Assembly: GCA_036852015.1 (NCBI GenBank)
Contig: JAANDG010000494.1
Location: 1 to 64,000 of the forward strand
Origin: Pelodera strongyloides
Lineage: Eukaryota > Nematoda > Chromadorea > Rhabditida > Rhabditidae
Direction of reading: 5' to 3'
DNA length: 64,000 nucleotides
Shown here: piece by piece, positions 1 to 13,284 of the stretch
How positions within the stretch are numbered: the first letter of the stretch is position 1
Layout of the letters: each line of letters starts with the position of its first letter
Position numbers and translations under genes: made by a program
The notes under the pieces: generated by a model
Told to the model about the DNA's origin: nothing
What the model saw: the letters and a program-made list of their open reading frames with translations, nothing else
The model's database searches: none

Positions 1-3000
1 GCCTGCGTAACTCAAGTGCGCTTGTGACATCATCATTGATTTGAAGCATTGCTTTGTCGCTACGACGAAGTTTGGACGTCGACTTATTTTTGACGTCATA
101 GCTTCTGAAGCAGAAGACATGTTGCCCGTCTAAGTTAAATGCGCGTCTATCACCAGCATTGAACTTCATTTGCATCACAACTCTGGTGCTACGATGAAGT
201 TTGCACCTCGACTTATTTTTGACGTCATAGATTCTGAAGCATTGCCGGGCCAAGTTAAACACGGGCAAGACCTGTTGCCCGTGTGAAGATTTTGATAGAG
301 CTTCGGATTTCTAAACGTTAGCTCGCTCGGCGGGCCTTCGGCCCGCCTTCGCTCGCCCAACGTTCACTATGCTTTATGGCTTATTTTTGACGTTATGGTT
401 TGAACCAGAAGCGATATTGCATGTCTAAGACAAATGCGCGTCTGACATCATCATTGAAGTTGATTCGCATCACTGCTTTGTCGCTACGGCGAAGATTACA
501 TGTCGACTTATTTTTCACGTCGTAGTTTCTGAAGCGGAAGGCATGTGGCCTGCCTAACTCAAATGCGCTTGTGACATCATCATTGAAGTTGATTTGCAGC
601 ATTGCTTTGTCGCTACGATGAAGGTTGCACGTCAACTTATTTTTGACGTCATAGATTCTGAAGCAGAAGGCATGTTACCCGTCTAAGCCAAATGCGCGTC
701 TATCATCAGCATTGAACATCATTTGCATCATTACTTTGGCGCTACGATGAAGTTTGCACGTCTACTTATTTTTGACGTCATAGATTCTGAAGCAGAAGGC
801 ATGTTGCCCGTCTAAGTCAAGTGAGCGTCTATCATCAGCATTGAACTTCATTTGCACCATTACTTTGGCGCTGCGATGAAGTTTGCACGTCAACTTATTT
901 TTGACGTCATAGATTCTGACGCAGAAGGCATGTTGCCCGTCTAAGTCAACTGAGCGTCTACCATCATCATTGAACTTCATTTGCATCATTACTTTGGCGC
1001 TACGATGAAGTTTGCACGTCGACTTAGTTTTGACGTCATAGATTCTGAAGCAGAAGACATGTTGCCCGTCTAAGTTAAATGCGCGTCTTTCACCAGCGTT
1101 GAACTTCATTTGCATCACAACTCTGGTGCTACAATGAAGTTTGCACGTCGACTTATTTTTGACGTCATAGATTCTGAAGCATTGCCGGGCCAAGTTAAAC
1201 ACGGGCAAGACCTGTTGCCCGTGTGAAGATTTTGATAGAGCTTCGGATTTCTAAACGTTAGCTCGCTCGGCGGGCCTTCGGCCCGCCTTCGCTCGCCCAA
1301 CGTTCACTATTCTTTATGGCTTATTTTTGACGTTATGGTTTCTGAACCAGAAGCGATATTGCATGTCTAAGACAAATGCGCGTCTGACATCATCATTGAA
1401 GTTGATTCGCATCACTGCTTTGTCGCTACGGCGAAGATTACATGTCGACTTATTTTTCACGTCGTAATTTCTGAAGCAGAAGGCATGTGGCCTGCCTAAC
1501 TCAAATGCGCTTGTGACATCATCATTGAAGTTGATTTGCAGCATTGCTTTGTCGCTACGATGAAGGTTGCACGTCAACTTATTTTTGACGTCATAGATTC
1601 TGAAGCAGAAGGCATGTTACCCGTCTAAGCCAAATGCGCGTCTATCATCAGCATTGAACATCATTTGCATCATTACTTTGGCGCTACGATGAAGTTTGCA
1701 CGTCTACTTATTTTTGACGTCATAGATTCTGAAGCAGAAGGCATGTTGCCCGTCTAAGTCAAGTGAGCGTCTATCATCAGCATTGAACTTCATTTGCACC
1801 ATTACTTTGGCGCTGCGATGAAGTTTGCACGTCAACTTATTTTTGACGTCATAGATTCTGACGCAGAAGGCATGTTGCCCGTCTAAGTCAACTGAGCGTC
1901 TACCATCATCATTGAACTTCATTTGCATCATTACTTTGGCGCTACGATGAAGTTTGCACGTCGACTTAGTTTTGACGTCATAGATTCTGAAGCAGAAGGC
2001 ATGTTGCCCGTCTAAGTCAAATGCGCGTCTATCATCAGCATTGAACTTCATTTGCATCATTACTCTGGTGCTACAATGAAGTTTGCACGTCGACTTGTTT
2101 TTGACGTCATAGATTCTGAAGCAGAAGGCATGTTGTCCGTCTAAGTCAAATGCGCGTCTATCATCAGCATTGAACTTCATTTGCATCATTACTTTGGCGC
2201 TACGATGAAGTTTGCACGTCTACTTAATTTTAACGTCATAGATTCTGAAGCAGAAGGCATGTTGCCCATCTAAGTCAAATGCGCGTCTATCATCAGCATT
2301 GAACTTCATTTGCATCATTACTTTGGCGCTACGATGAAGTTTGCACGTCGACTTAATTTTGACGTCATAGATTCTGAAGCAGAAGGCATGTTGCCCGTCT
2401 AAGTCAAATGCGCGTCTACCATCATCATTGAACTTCATTTGCATCATTACTTTGGCGCTACGATGAAGTTTGCACGTCGACTTATTTTTGACGTCATAGA
2501 TTCTGAAGCAGAAGGTATGTTGCCCGTCTAAGTCAAATGCGCGTCTATCATCAGCATTGAACATCATTTGCATCATTACTTTGGCGCTACGATGAAGTTT
2601 GCACGTCTACTTATTTTTGACGTCATAGATTCTGAAGCAGAAGGCATGTTGCCCGTCTAAGTCAAGTGAGCGTCTATCATCCGCATTGAACTTCATTTGC
2701 ACCATTACTTTGGCGCTACGATGAAGTTTGCACGTCAACTTATTTTTGACGTCATAGATTCTGAAGCAGAAGGCATGTTGCCCGTCTAAGTCAAATGCGC
2801 GTCTATCATCAGAATTGAACATCATTTGCATCATTACTTTGGCGCTACGATGAAGTTTGCACGTCGACTTATTTTTGACGTCATAGATTCTGAAGCAGAA
2901 GGCATGTTGCCCGTCTAAGTCAAATGCGCGTCTAACATCATCATTGAACTTCATTTGCATCATTACTTTGGCGCTACGATGAAGTTTGCACGTCGACTTA

Positions 3001-3640
3001 TTTTTGACGTCATAGATTCTGAAGCAGAAGGCATGTTGCCCGTCTAAGTCAAATGCGCGTCTATCATCAGCATTGAACATCATTTGCATCATTACTTTGG
3101 CGCTACGATGAAGTTTGCACGTCTACTTATTTTTGACGTCATAGATTCTGAAGCAGAAGGCATGTTGCCCGTCTAAGTCAAATGCGCGTCTATCATCAGC
3201 ATTGAACATCATTTGCATCATTACTTTGGCGCTACGATGAAGTTTGCACGTCTACTTATTTTTGACGTCATAGATTCTGAAGCAGAAGGCATGTTGCCCG
3301 TCTAAGTCAAGTGAGCGTCTATCATCAGCATTGAACTTCATTTGCACCATTACTTTGGCGCTACGATGAAGTTTGCACGTCAACTTATTTTTGACGTCAT
3401 AGATTCTGAAGCAGAAGGCATGTTGCCCGTCTAAGTCAACTGAGCGTCTACCATCATCATTGAACTTCATTTGCATCATTACTTTGGCGCTACGATGAAG
3501 TTTGCACGTCGACTTATTTTTGACGTCATAGATTCTGAAGCAGAAAGCATGTTGCCCGTCTAAGTCAAATGCGCGTCTATCATCAGCATTGAACTTCATT
3601 TGCATCATTATTTTGACGCTACGATGAAGTTTACACTACG
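1..3640. repeat. 129-bp satellite array, block 1
   Basis: Head-to-tail copies of a 129-bp monomer. Landmarks in each copy are CTTATTTTTGACGTCATAG, GAAGCAGAAGGCATGTTGCC, CATCAGCATTGAACTTCATT and ACGATGAAGTTTGCACGTC. The spacing of successive GACGTC sites is 129 bp. Because the period is a multiple of three, one minus-strand frame stays open over several copies, with a 43-residue repeat; substitutions change residues freely and stops interrupt it, so I do not call it coding. About the first 940 bp are repeated directly after themselves (for example 175-360 recurs at 1115-1300). The block ends near 3640, where the monomer decays. Confidence 0.95.
290..365. repeat. GC-rich hairpin module in the satellite (first of six)
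   Basis: A short module with the perfect palindrome CGGGCCTTCGGCCCG is framed by GCTCGCT and CGCTCGCC and followed by AACGTTCACTAT. It stands out against AT-rich monomers. Further copies lie near 1250-1305, 4662-4715, 5070-5125, 10285-10340 and 10707-10755, always after a segment reading GATTTTGATAGAGCTTC. It marks a recurrent junction between monomer subtypes. Function is unknown. Confidence 0.85.
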
Positions 3641-4370
3641 ACTTAATTTGACGAATCGAGCTGCGCTTAAATTTGTACGGCGACTTATTTTTTACATTGA
3701 AGATTCTGAATCAGAAGCGATATTACATGCCTAAGACAAAATGCGCGTCTGACATCAAACACTAATGTTCATTTGTATCAATAAAGTTAAAGCTACGGTG
3801 AAATTTACAATTTACATCGTAACTTAATTTTGGCATCATAGTACCTTCAACCTCAAAGAACGATCATTTTTCGGTCCGAGCTGATCCGCCGCAACATTTC
3901 TATTTATGCGGACAATTTCTATTCTTCCTTTGTCGGCTTCGGTTTAATTACCCAAGTTTGAGGTTAGGCCGGCCTATTTTTATTGCGCAATAGTGCGATC
4001 GATACTGGCCGTCTACTCTGCGTCTTCGTAGTCGCAGTGATATTTAGTTGTTCTCTAACACATGAGTTTCGCTTATATCTCGCTTCGGAATCGCCGGGGA
4101 CACGCGAGACAATGTTCGCGTTTGCTTATCTCATTGAGCTCTAATTTTCCATTGAATTACTTTTTCGTTTGGTGATGCACTTTTGGAGCGTTACGTTACG
4201 TGACGTTACGTGACGCGATCTGCAGATTTCGATTATAGGGGGGGTGCTCGATGTTAGCTTTTACTTGAGCTGTCACGTAAGTCTTATATTTTTGCGCATT
4301 CTTAGATTTTTTTCTGCGTCCAATGTACGCCTGCAATCAGCATTGCTGTTTAGTGCATCTGCATTTTACA
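3641..4370. repeat. Inter-array spacer unit, copy 1
   Basis: Non-monomer sequence between satellite blocks. It includes AGTACCTTCAA, GGTTTAATTACCCAAGTTTG, GCGCAATAGTGCGATCGATA, TCGCCGGGGACAC and an end rich in GTTACGTGACG followed by a TATAGGGGGG run (about 4235). Close copies occur at about 6960-7480 and 9200-9720, and partial ones at about 6640-6950, 13190-13270 and 15640-15930. No gene seen. Confidence 0.8.
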
Positions 4371-6135
4371 CTCGATTTATTTTTGACGTGGCCGATTCTG
4401 AAGCAGAAGCGATTCTGCATATATAAGACAAATGCGCGCCTGACATCATGAGTGAACTTCATTTGCATCATCAGAACGGAGCTGCGCTGAAATTTGCACG
4501 TCGACTAATTTTTGATATAGCCGATTCTGTCCTTTGCATCATCAGAATCGAGCTACGGCGAAGATTGCACGTCGACTTATTTTTCACGCCGTAGCTTCTG
4601 AAGCAGAAAACCTGTTGCCCGTGTGAAGATTTTGATAGAGCTTCAGATTTCTAAACGTTAGCTCGCTCGGCGGGCCTTCGGCCCGCCTTCGCTCGCCCAA
4701 CGTTCACTATGCTTTATGGCTTATTTTTGACGTTATGGATTCTGAACCAGAAGCGATATTGCATGTCTAAGACAAATGCGCGTCTGACATCATCATTGAA
4801 GTTGATTCGCATCACTGCTTTGTCGCTACGGCGAAGATTGCATGTCGACTTATTTTTCACGTCGTAGCTTCTGTAGCAGAAGGCATGTGGCCTGCCTAAC
4901 TCAAGTGCGTTTGTGACAGTTGATTTGCAGCATTACTTTGTCGCTACGACGAAGTTTGAACGTCGATTTATTTTTGACGTCATGATTCTGAAGCAGAAGA
5001 CCTGTTGCCCATGAATTAGTTTGAGCTGAATTTTGAAGATTTTGATAGAGCTTCGGATTTCTAAACGTTAACTCGCTCGGCGGGCCTTCGGCCCGCCTTC
5101 GCTTGCACAACGTTCACTATGCTTTAAATTTGAACTCCGTTTGCACCATTACTTTTGCGCTACGAGGAAATTTGCACGTCGACTTAGTTTTGACATCACA
5201 GATTATGGAGCCGTAGTCGTGTTGCCGGACTAATTAAGTTAAATGCGCGTCTATCATCAGCATTGAACTTCATTTGCATCATTACTTTGACGCTACGATG
5301 AAGTGTGCACATCGACTTAGTTTCGACGTCATAGCTTCTGAAGCAGAAGACATGTTGCCCGTCTAAGAGAAATGCGCGTCTTTCACCAGCATTGAACTTC
5401 ATTTGCATCATTACTATGGTGCTACGATGAAGTTTGCACGTCGAATTATTTTTGACGTCATAGATTCTGAAGCAGAGAAGTCGTATTGATGGACTAAGTC
5501 AAATGTGCGTCTCTCATCAGCATTGAATTTCATTTGCATCATTACTTTGGCGCTACGATGAAGTTTGCACGATGACTTATTTTTGACGTCGTAGATTCTG
5601 AAGCAGAAGGCCCGTTGCCCGTCTAAGTTAAATGCGCGTCTCTCAACAGCATTGAACTTCATTTGCATCATTACTTTGGCGTTAGGATGAAGTTTCCACG
5701 ACGACTTATTTTTGACGTCGTAGATTCTGAAGCAGAAGGCCCGTTGTCCGTCTAAGTTAAATGCGCGTCTATCATCAGCATTGAACTTCATTTGCATCAT
5801 TACTTTGGCGTTACGATGAAGTTTTCATGACGACTTATTTTTGACGTCGTAGATTCTGAAGCAGAAGGCCCGTTGTCCGCCTAAGTTAAATGCGCGTCTA
5901 TCATCAACATTGAACTTCATTTGCATCATTACTTTGGCGTTACGATGAAGTTTGCACGACGACTTATTTTTGACGTCGTGGATTCTGAAGAAGCTTTTTC
6001 GAAAAACGGTCTCTTACGTACACTTCACTTTAACATTGAACTTCATTTGCATCATTACTTTGGCGCTACGATGAAGTTTGCACGTCGACTTATTTTTAAC
6101 GTCATGGATTCTGAAGCAGAACAGGAGCAGAAAAA
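4371..6135. repeat. 129-bp satellite array, block 2 (diverged)
   Basis: More divergent monomers of the same family, including variants with CATCATCATTGAAGTTGATT and two GC hairpin modules (near 4662 and 5070). Around 5200-6110 the monomers return to the form ending in GGCGTTACGATGAAGTTT. Several copies have single-base changes that break the open frame. Confidence 0.9.
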
Positions 6136-6640
6136 TGAACCTTATTTCTGAACTTCTCTCTTCATTCTATATACGTTAGCACCTGGAACGGAACGATTCG
6201 GCCGATTTTGATTTTTGATGACGTCATCACCAGAAACACTTCCATATAGGGGCTGCGCGGTTGAAGCTCTCGGGCAGGTTGATATCATTTTGTTCATGGG
6301 CCTCGATAAGGAAGTGCACACCACGGAATGAACCATTTTGCTTCGCAAATTACTTCAGCATTGAAATTCATTTGCATAGTTACTTTGGCGCTACGATGAA
6401 TTTCACACGCCAACTTATTTTCACGTCATAGATTCTGAAGCATAAGCGTATTCGATGCATCATTGCTTTGGCACTACGATGAGCTTCGCACTTCGCACTT
6501 ATTTATGACTTCGGAGCAGTTGTGAAAATTCAATTTTGGATTTTTTCTTTGCATCAGAGAACGCTCACATCAGAGAACACTCATTACCTTTTGTGTACGC
6601 TTGACATATGCGGCGCTCCTTTTTATATAAGCGAGAATTT
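6136..6640. repeat. Spacer with an extended CRE palindrome, copy 1
   Basis: A segment containing TGATGACGTCATCACCAGAA, ACACTTCCATATA and GTTCATGGGCC. Relatives occur at 12942-13154 and 15397-15609. All three keep a minus-strand open frame of 68-70 codons with similar residues (shared VSGDDVIKN and NRSV). The two later copies are near-identical to each other while this one is diverged. It may be a fragment of a mobile element; coding status is unproven. Confidence 0.6.
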
Positions 6641-7500
6641 CATACACTCCTTTCGGTTTAATTACCCAAGTTTGAGGTTAGTTTGACAGATCGATACTGG
6701 CCGATTGGTTTTTGTCTTGTCAGTTCGCGCGCTATTTCGCTGTTCTCTAACTCGCTTTCATCGCTTATATCTCGCGGCGGAGTCGCTTTTGAATTTTTTC
6801 TTAGTGGTAACTTTTGCTCGTCTCGCTGAGCTCTAATTTCCTATGCGGGTTTCGAGGGAATCGAAGAGAATTTAGTCGACGCCTCGGACGCCTCAGACGC
6901 CTCAGACGTTTTTTACACTTTTCGATTATAGGGTGGAGGTTGACTTGATCTACGGTGAATTTTAAATTTCGACTTAATTTTGACGATCATAGTACCTTCA
7001 ATGTCAAAGAACGATCACCTTGCGTAACAAATTGATCCGCCGCATCATTTCTATTTATGCGGACAATTTCTCCCTGTTCTTTGCCAGCTGCGGTTTAAAT
7101 ACCCAAGTTTGAGGTTAGGCTGGCCTATTTTTATTGCGCAATAGTGCGATCGATACTGGCCGTCTACTCTGCGTCTTAGCAGTCGCAGTGCTATTTAGTC
7201 GTTCTCTAACACGCGACTTTTGCTTATATCTCGCTTCGGGATCGCCGGGGACACTCGACACAATGTTCGCGTTTGCTTATCTCATTGAGCTCTAATTTTT
7301 CATAGGATTACTTTTTCGTTTGGCGATGCACTTTTGGAGCGTTACCGTTACGTGACGCGAATGGCAATCTTTTTTTATAGGGGGTGCTTGACTAGAGCTC
7401 GGCGCGCGCTGCGCGCGCGCCTCGCTCTAGCGTTTTACGTTTTACTTGAGCGTTCGCGCAAACCTTATATTTTATGTACTATTTTCCTTTTTTCTGCGTT
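6641..7500. repeat. Spacer unit, copy 2, with GC palindrome
   Basis: Related to 3641-4370: AGTACCTTCAATGTC, ACCCAAGTTTGAGGTTAGGC, GTGCGATCGATACTGGCCG, and an end at TATAGGGGGTGCTTGAC. It then carries CTAGAGCTCGGCGCGCGCTG and the mirrored GCGCGCGCCTCGCTCTAG (about 7393-7430), a strong stem also present near 9652-9692. No gene seen. Confidence 0.75.
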
Positions 7501-9200
7501 AAATGCGCGTCTGACATCATTAATATATCACTACGGTGAAGTGTTTGCACGTCTACTTATTTTTGGCGTCATAGCTTCTGAAGCAGAAACGGTATTGCCC
7601 GTCTTAGTCGAATGCCCGTCTGAGATCATCATTGAAGTTTAGTTTAAGCATTAGTATATCACTACGGCGAAGTTTGCACGTCGACTTATTTTTGACGTCA
7701 TAGATTCTGAACCAGAAGCGGTATTGCCCGTCTAAGTCGATTGCGCGCCTGACATCATCATTGAAGTTGATTTGCAGCATTACTATGTCGCTACGATGAA
7801 GTTTGCACGTCGACTTATTTTTGACGTCATAGATCCTAAAACAGAAGACATGTTGCCCGTCTGAGTCAAATCCGCGTCTGACATCATCATTGAAGTTGAT
7901 TTGCAGCATCGCTATGTCACTACTGTGAAGTTTGCACGTCGACTTATTTTTGACGTCATAGATTCTGAAGCAGAAACGGTATTGCCCGTCTGAGTCGAAT
8001 GCCCGTCTGGCATCATCATTGAAGTTGATTTGCAGCATTACTATATCAATACGGTGAAGTTTGCACGTCGACTTATTTTTGACGTCATAGCTTCTGAAGC
8101 AGAAGACATGTTGCCCTTCTGAGTCAAATGCCCGTCTGAGATCATCATTGAAGTTTAGTTTAAGCATTACTATATCGCTACGGTGAAGTTTGCACGTCGA
8201 CTTATTTTTGACGTCATAGATTCTGAAGCAGAAACGGTATTGCCCGTCTGATTCGAATGCGCGTCTGACAACATCATTGAAGTTGATTTGCAGCATTACT
8301 ATGTCGCTACGGTGAAGTTTGCACGTCGACTTATTTTTGACGTCATAGATTCTGAAGCAGAAGACATGTTGCCCGTCTAAGTCAAATGCGCGTCTGACAT
8401 CATCATTGAAGTTGATTTGCAGCATTACTATGTCGCTACGGTGAAGTTTGCACGTCGACTTATTTTTGACGTCATAGATTCTGAAGCAGAAGACTTGTTG
8501 CCCGCCTAAGTCAAATGCGCGTCTGACATCATCATTGAAGTTGATTTGCAGCATTACTATGTCGCTGCGGTGAAGTTTGCACGTCGACTTATTTTTGACG
8601 TCATCGACTCTGAAGCAGAAACTGTATTGCCCGTCTGAGTCGAATGCGCGTATGGCATCATCATTGAAGTTGATTTGCAGCATTACTATGTCGCTACGGT
8701 GAAGTTTGCACGTCGACTTATTTTTGACGTCATAGATTCTGAAGCAGAAGACATGTTGCCCGCCTAAGTCAAATGCGCGTCTGACATCATCATTGAAGTT
8801 GATTTGCAGCATTACTATGTCGCTGCGGTGAAGTTTGCACGTCGACTTATTTTTGACGTCATCGATTCTGAAGCAGAAGACTGTTTGCCCGTCTGAGTCG
8901 AATGCGCGTATGGCATCATCATTGAAGTTGATTTGCAGCACTACTATGTCGCTACGGTGAAGTTTGCACGTCGACTTATTTTTGACGTCATGATTCTGAA
9001 GCAGAAACGGTATTGCCCGTCTGAGTCGAATGCGTGTCTGGCATCATCATTGAAGTTGATTTGCAGCATTACTATGTCGCTACGGTGAAGTTTGCACGTC
9101 GACTTATTTTTGACGTCATTGATTCTGAAGCAGAAGACATGTTGCCCGTCTAAGTCAAATGCGCGTCTCACATCATAATTGAAGTTGATTTACATCATTA
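7501..9200. repeat. 129-bp satellite array, block 3 (second subfamily)
   Basis: About 13 monomers of a distinct subfamily: GTTGATTTGCAGCATTACTA followed by TGTCGCTACGGTGAAG replaces the block-1 forms. The minus strand is open for 445 codons (7604-8941), just over ten 43-codon repeats. The open frame follows from the period and homogeneity. There is no start context, splice pattern or non-repetitive coding sequence to support a gene. Confidence 0.93.
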
Positions 9201-9724
9201 GACTTGCTCTACGGTGAATTTTAAATTTCGACTTAATTTTGACGATCATAGTACCTTCAATGTCAAAGAACGATCACTTTGTGTATCAAATTGATCCGCC
9301 GCATCATTTCTATTTATGCGGACAATTTCTCCCTGTTCTTTGCCAGCTGCGGTTTAATTACCCAAGTTTGAGGTTAGGCTGGCCTATTTTTATTGCGCAA
9401 TAGTGCGATCGATACTGGCCGTCTACTCTGCGCCTTAGCAGTCGCAGTGCTATTTAGTCGTTCTCTAACACGCGACTTTTGCTTATATCTCGCTTTGGGA
9501 TCGCCGGGGACACTCGACACAATGTTCGCGTTTGCTTATCTCGTTGAGCTCTAATTTTTCATAGGATTACTTTTTCGATTTGCGATGCACTTTTGGAGCG
9601 TTACCGTTACGTGACGCGAATGGCAAACTTTTTTTATAGGGAGTGCTTAGACTAGAGCTCGGCGCGCGCTGCGCGCGCGCCTCGCTCTAGCGTGTTAGCT
9701 TTTACTTGAGCTTTCACGTAAGTC
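9201..9724. repeat. Spacer unit, copy 3
   Basis: Near copy of 6958-7440: AGTACCTTCAATGTC, the GCGCAATAGTGCGATCGATA segment, TATAGGGAGTGCTTAGAC, then the GAGCTCGGCGCGCGCTGCGC stem. Its similarity to copy 2 implies that the block 3 array plus spacer moved or was copied as a larger unit. Confidence 0.8.
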
Positions 9725-10790
9725 TTATATTTTTGCGCATTCTTAGATTTTTTCTGCGTCCAATGTACGCCTGCTATCAGCATTGCTGTTTCGTGCATCT
9801 GCATTTTGCACGTCGATTTATTTTTGACGTCGCCGATTCTGAAGCAGAAGCGATTCTGCATATCTAAGACAAATGCGCGCCTACCACCGTTATTGAACTT
9901 CGTTTTCATAGGCAGAATCAAACTGCGCTGAAATTTACACGTCAACTTGATTTTGAAGTCGCCAATTCTGAATCAGAAGTAATATTGCATGTCTAAGACA
10001 AATGCGCGTCTGACATCATGAGTGAACTTCATTTGCATCATCAGAATCGAGCTACGGCGAGGATTGCACGTCGACTTATTTTTGACGTCATAGCTTCTGA
10101 AGCAGAAGGCATTTTGCCTGCCTAAGTCAAATGCGCTTGTGACATCATCATTGAAGTTGATTTGCAGCATTGCTTTGTCGCTACGACGAAGTTTGAACGT
10201 CGACTTATTTTTGACGTCATGCTTCTGAAGCAGAAGACCTGTTGCCCGTGTGAAGATTTTGATAGAGCTTCGGATTTCTAAACGTTAGCTCGCTCGGCGG
10301 GCCTTCGGCCCGCCTTCGCTCGCCCAACGTTCACTATGCTTTATGGCTTATTTTTGACGTTATTGATTCTGAACCAGAAGCGATACTGCATGTCTAAGAC
10401 AAATGCGCGTCTGACATCATCATTGAAGTTGATTCGCATCATTGCTTTGTCGCTACGTCGAATATTGCACGTCGACTTATTTTTCACGTCATAGCTTCTG
10501 AAGCAGAAGGCATTTTGCCTCCCTAAGTCAAATGCGCTTGTGACATCATCATTGAAGTTGATATGCAGCATTGTTTTGTCGCTACGACGAAATTTGACCG
10601 TCGCATTATTTTGACGTCATGATTCTGAAGCAGAAGACCTTTTGCCCGTGAATTAGTTAGGCTGAATTTTGAAGATTTTGATAGAGCTTCGGATTTCTAA
10701 ACGTTAGCTCGCTCGGCGGGCCTTCGGCCCGCCTTCGCTCGCCCAACGATCACTATGTGGAGCCGAAGCGTTATCGACAATTTGTCTCTG
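9725..10790. repeat. Mixed diverged monomers with two GC hairpins, block 4
   Basis: Diverged 129-bp-type copies containing GACGTCATAGCTTCTGAAGC and GTTGATTTGCAGCATTGC, with GC hairpin modules near 10285 and 10707. Its order of parts resembles 4300-5130, so this is another copy of a higher-order arrangement. Confidence 0.8.
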
Positions 10791-12925
10791 ATACACGCTT
10801 CACTTCAGCAGTGAAATCGATCTTCATCGTTACTTCTGCGTTACAATGAAGTTTGCACGTCGACTTATTTTTGACATCATAGATTCTGAAGCAGAAGGCA
10901 TGTTGCCCGCTTAAGTCAAATGCGCGTCTATTATCAGCATTGAACTTCATTTGCATCATTACTTTGGTGCTACGATGAATTTGGCACGTCGACTTATTTT
11001 TGACGTCATAGATTCTGAAGCAGAAGGCATGTTGCCCGTCTAAGTCAAATGCGCGTCTATCATCAGCATTGAACTTCGTTTGCATCATTTCTTTGGTGCT
11101 ACGATGAAGTTGGCACGTCGACTTATTTTTGACGTCATAGATTCTGAAGCAGAAGACATGTTGCCCGTCTAAGTCAAATGCGCGTCTATCATCAACATTG
11201 AACTTCATTTGCATCATTACTTTGGCGCTACGATGAACTTTGCACGTCGACTTATTTTTGACGTCATAGATTCTGAAGCAGAAGGCACGTTGCCCGTCTA
11301 AGTCAAATGCGCGTCTATCATCAGCATTGAACTTCATTTGCATCATCACTTTGGTGCTACGATGAAGTTGGCACGTCGACTTATTTTTGACGTCATAGAT
11401 TCTGAAGTAGAAGGCATGTGCCCGTCTAAGTCAAATGCGCGTTCTTCATCGGCATTGAACTTCATTTGCATCATTACTTTGGGCTACGATGAAGTTTGGT
11501 CGATTTTTTTGACGTCACTTCGACTGTTGCCCGTCTAAGTGCGCGTCTACTTCTTTAATCATTACTTTGGCGCATGAACTTTGCACGTCGATTCTTTTTG
11601 ACGTCATATGTTCTGAATCAGCATGTTGCCCGTCTAAGTCAAATGCGCGTCTATCATCAGCATTGAACTTCATTTACATCATTACTTTGGCGCAACGATG
11701 AACTTTACACGTCGAATATTTTTGACGTCATAGATTCTGAAGCAGAATTGCCGTCTAAGTCAATTGCACGTCTATCAGCATTGAACTTAATGTGCATTTA
11801 ACATTATTTTTGCCGTCACTGGTAAAGACGAAGTTTGAACGTCATCAAGTCAGCAGCACGTCGACTTATTTTTGACGTCATGGATTCTGAAGCAAAGTCG
11901 CATTGCGTATAAGTTAATGCCTATCATCAGCATTGAACTTCATTTGCATCATTACTTTGGCGCTACGATGAACTTTGCACGTCGACTTATTTTTGACGTC
12001 ATAGATTCTGAAGCAGAAGACATGTTGCCCGTCTAAGTCAAATGCGCGTCTATCATCAGCATTGAACTTCATTTGCATCATTACTTTGGTGCTACGATGA
12101 AGTTGGCACGTCGACTTATTTTTGACGTCATAGATTCTGAAGCAGAAGACATGTTGCCCGTCTAAGTCAAATGCGCGTCTATCATCAGCATTGAACTTCA
12201 TTTGCATCATTACTTTGGTGCTACGATGAAGTTGGCACGTCGACTTATTTTTGACGTCATAGATTCTGAAGCAGAAGACATGTTGCCCGTCTAAGTCAAA
12301 TGCGCGTCTATCTTCAGCATTGAACTTCTTTTGCATCATTACTTTGGTGCTACGATGAAGTTGGCACGTCGACTTATTTTTGACGTCATAGATTCTGAAG
12401 CAGAAGACATGTTGCCCGTCTAAGTCAAATGCGCGTCTATCATCAGCATTGAACATCATTTGCATCATTACTTTGGTGCTACGATGAAGTTGGCACGTCG
12501 ACTTATTTTTGACGTCATAGATTCTGAAGCAGAAGGCATGTTGCCCGTCTAAGTCAAATGCGCGTCTATCATCAGCATTGAACTTCATTTGCATCATTAC
12601 TTTGGTGCTACGATGAAGTTGGCACGTCGACTTATTTTTGACGTAATAGATTCTGAAGCAGAAGACATGTTGCCCGTCTAAGTCAAATGCGCGTCTATCA
12701 TCAGCATTGAACTTCATTTGCATCATTACTTTGGTGCTACGATGAAGTTGGCACGTCGACTTATTTTTGACGTCATAGATTCTGAAGCAGAAGGCATGTT
12801 GCCCGTCTAAGCCAAATACGCGTCTTTCATCAGCATTGAACTTCATTTGCATCATTACTTTGGTGCTACGATGAAGTTGGCACGTCGACTTATTTTTGAC
12901 GTCATAGATTCTGAATCATTGCTGA
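10791..12925. repeat. 129-bp satellite array, block 5
   Basis: Homogeneous monomers with the variant GGTGCTACGATGAAGTTGGC. Between about 11400 and 11930 the copies are damaged by many short deletions, so the frame is lost there. The remaining copies are open on the minus strand (11914-12855). The block is the partner of 13285-15370. Confidence 0.93.
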
Positions 12926-13284
12926 AGCGAGAAGATGAATCTCACTTCTGACCCTGTCTCTTCATACTGAATACGTTAGCACTTTGAACGGATCGATTCC
13001 GATGATTTTCGTTTTTGATGACGTCATCACCAGAAACATTTCCATATATGGACCGCGCGAGTGGAGTTTTTTCGGAATTTGATATCATATTGTTCATGGG
13101 TCCCGAAAGGGAAGTCCACACCACGGTATCAGCAATTTTCATTTTTTTTGGCACTTTGCCAAATATTAAAAGTCTAAACGGAACTTAGACTTCCTTTTCC
13201 TATAGACGGATCGATATTGGCCGCTTACTCTGCGTCTTCGAAGTCACAGTGATCTTTCGTCGTACTCTAACTCACTTTAATCGC
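12926..13284. repeat. Spacer with an extended CRE palindrome, copy 2
   Basis: Contains TGATGACGTCATCACCAGAA, CCATATATGGACCGCGCG and GACGGATCGATATTGGCCGC. The same text recurs 2455 bp downstream. Minus-strand open frame of 70 codons at 12942-13154, related to the one at 6142-6348. No other gene signal. Confidence 0.75.

Noticed and set aside
7604..8941. 445-codon minus-strand open frame as a repeat-protein gene
   Set aside because: It is ten satellite monomers whose 129-bp period preserves frame. No unique coding sequence, start context or splice structure, and residue changes are unconstrained by eye.
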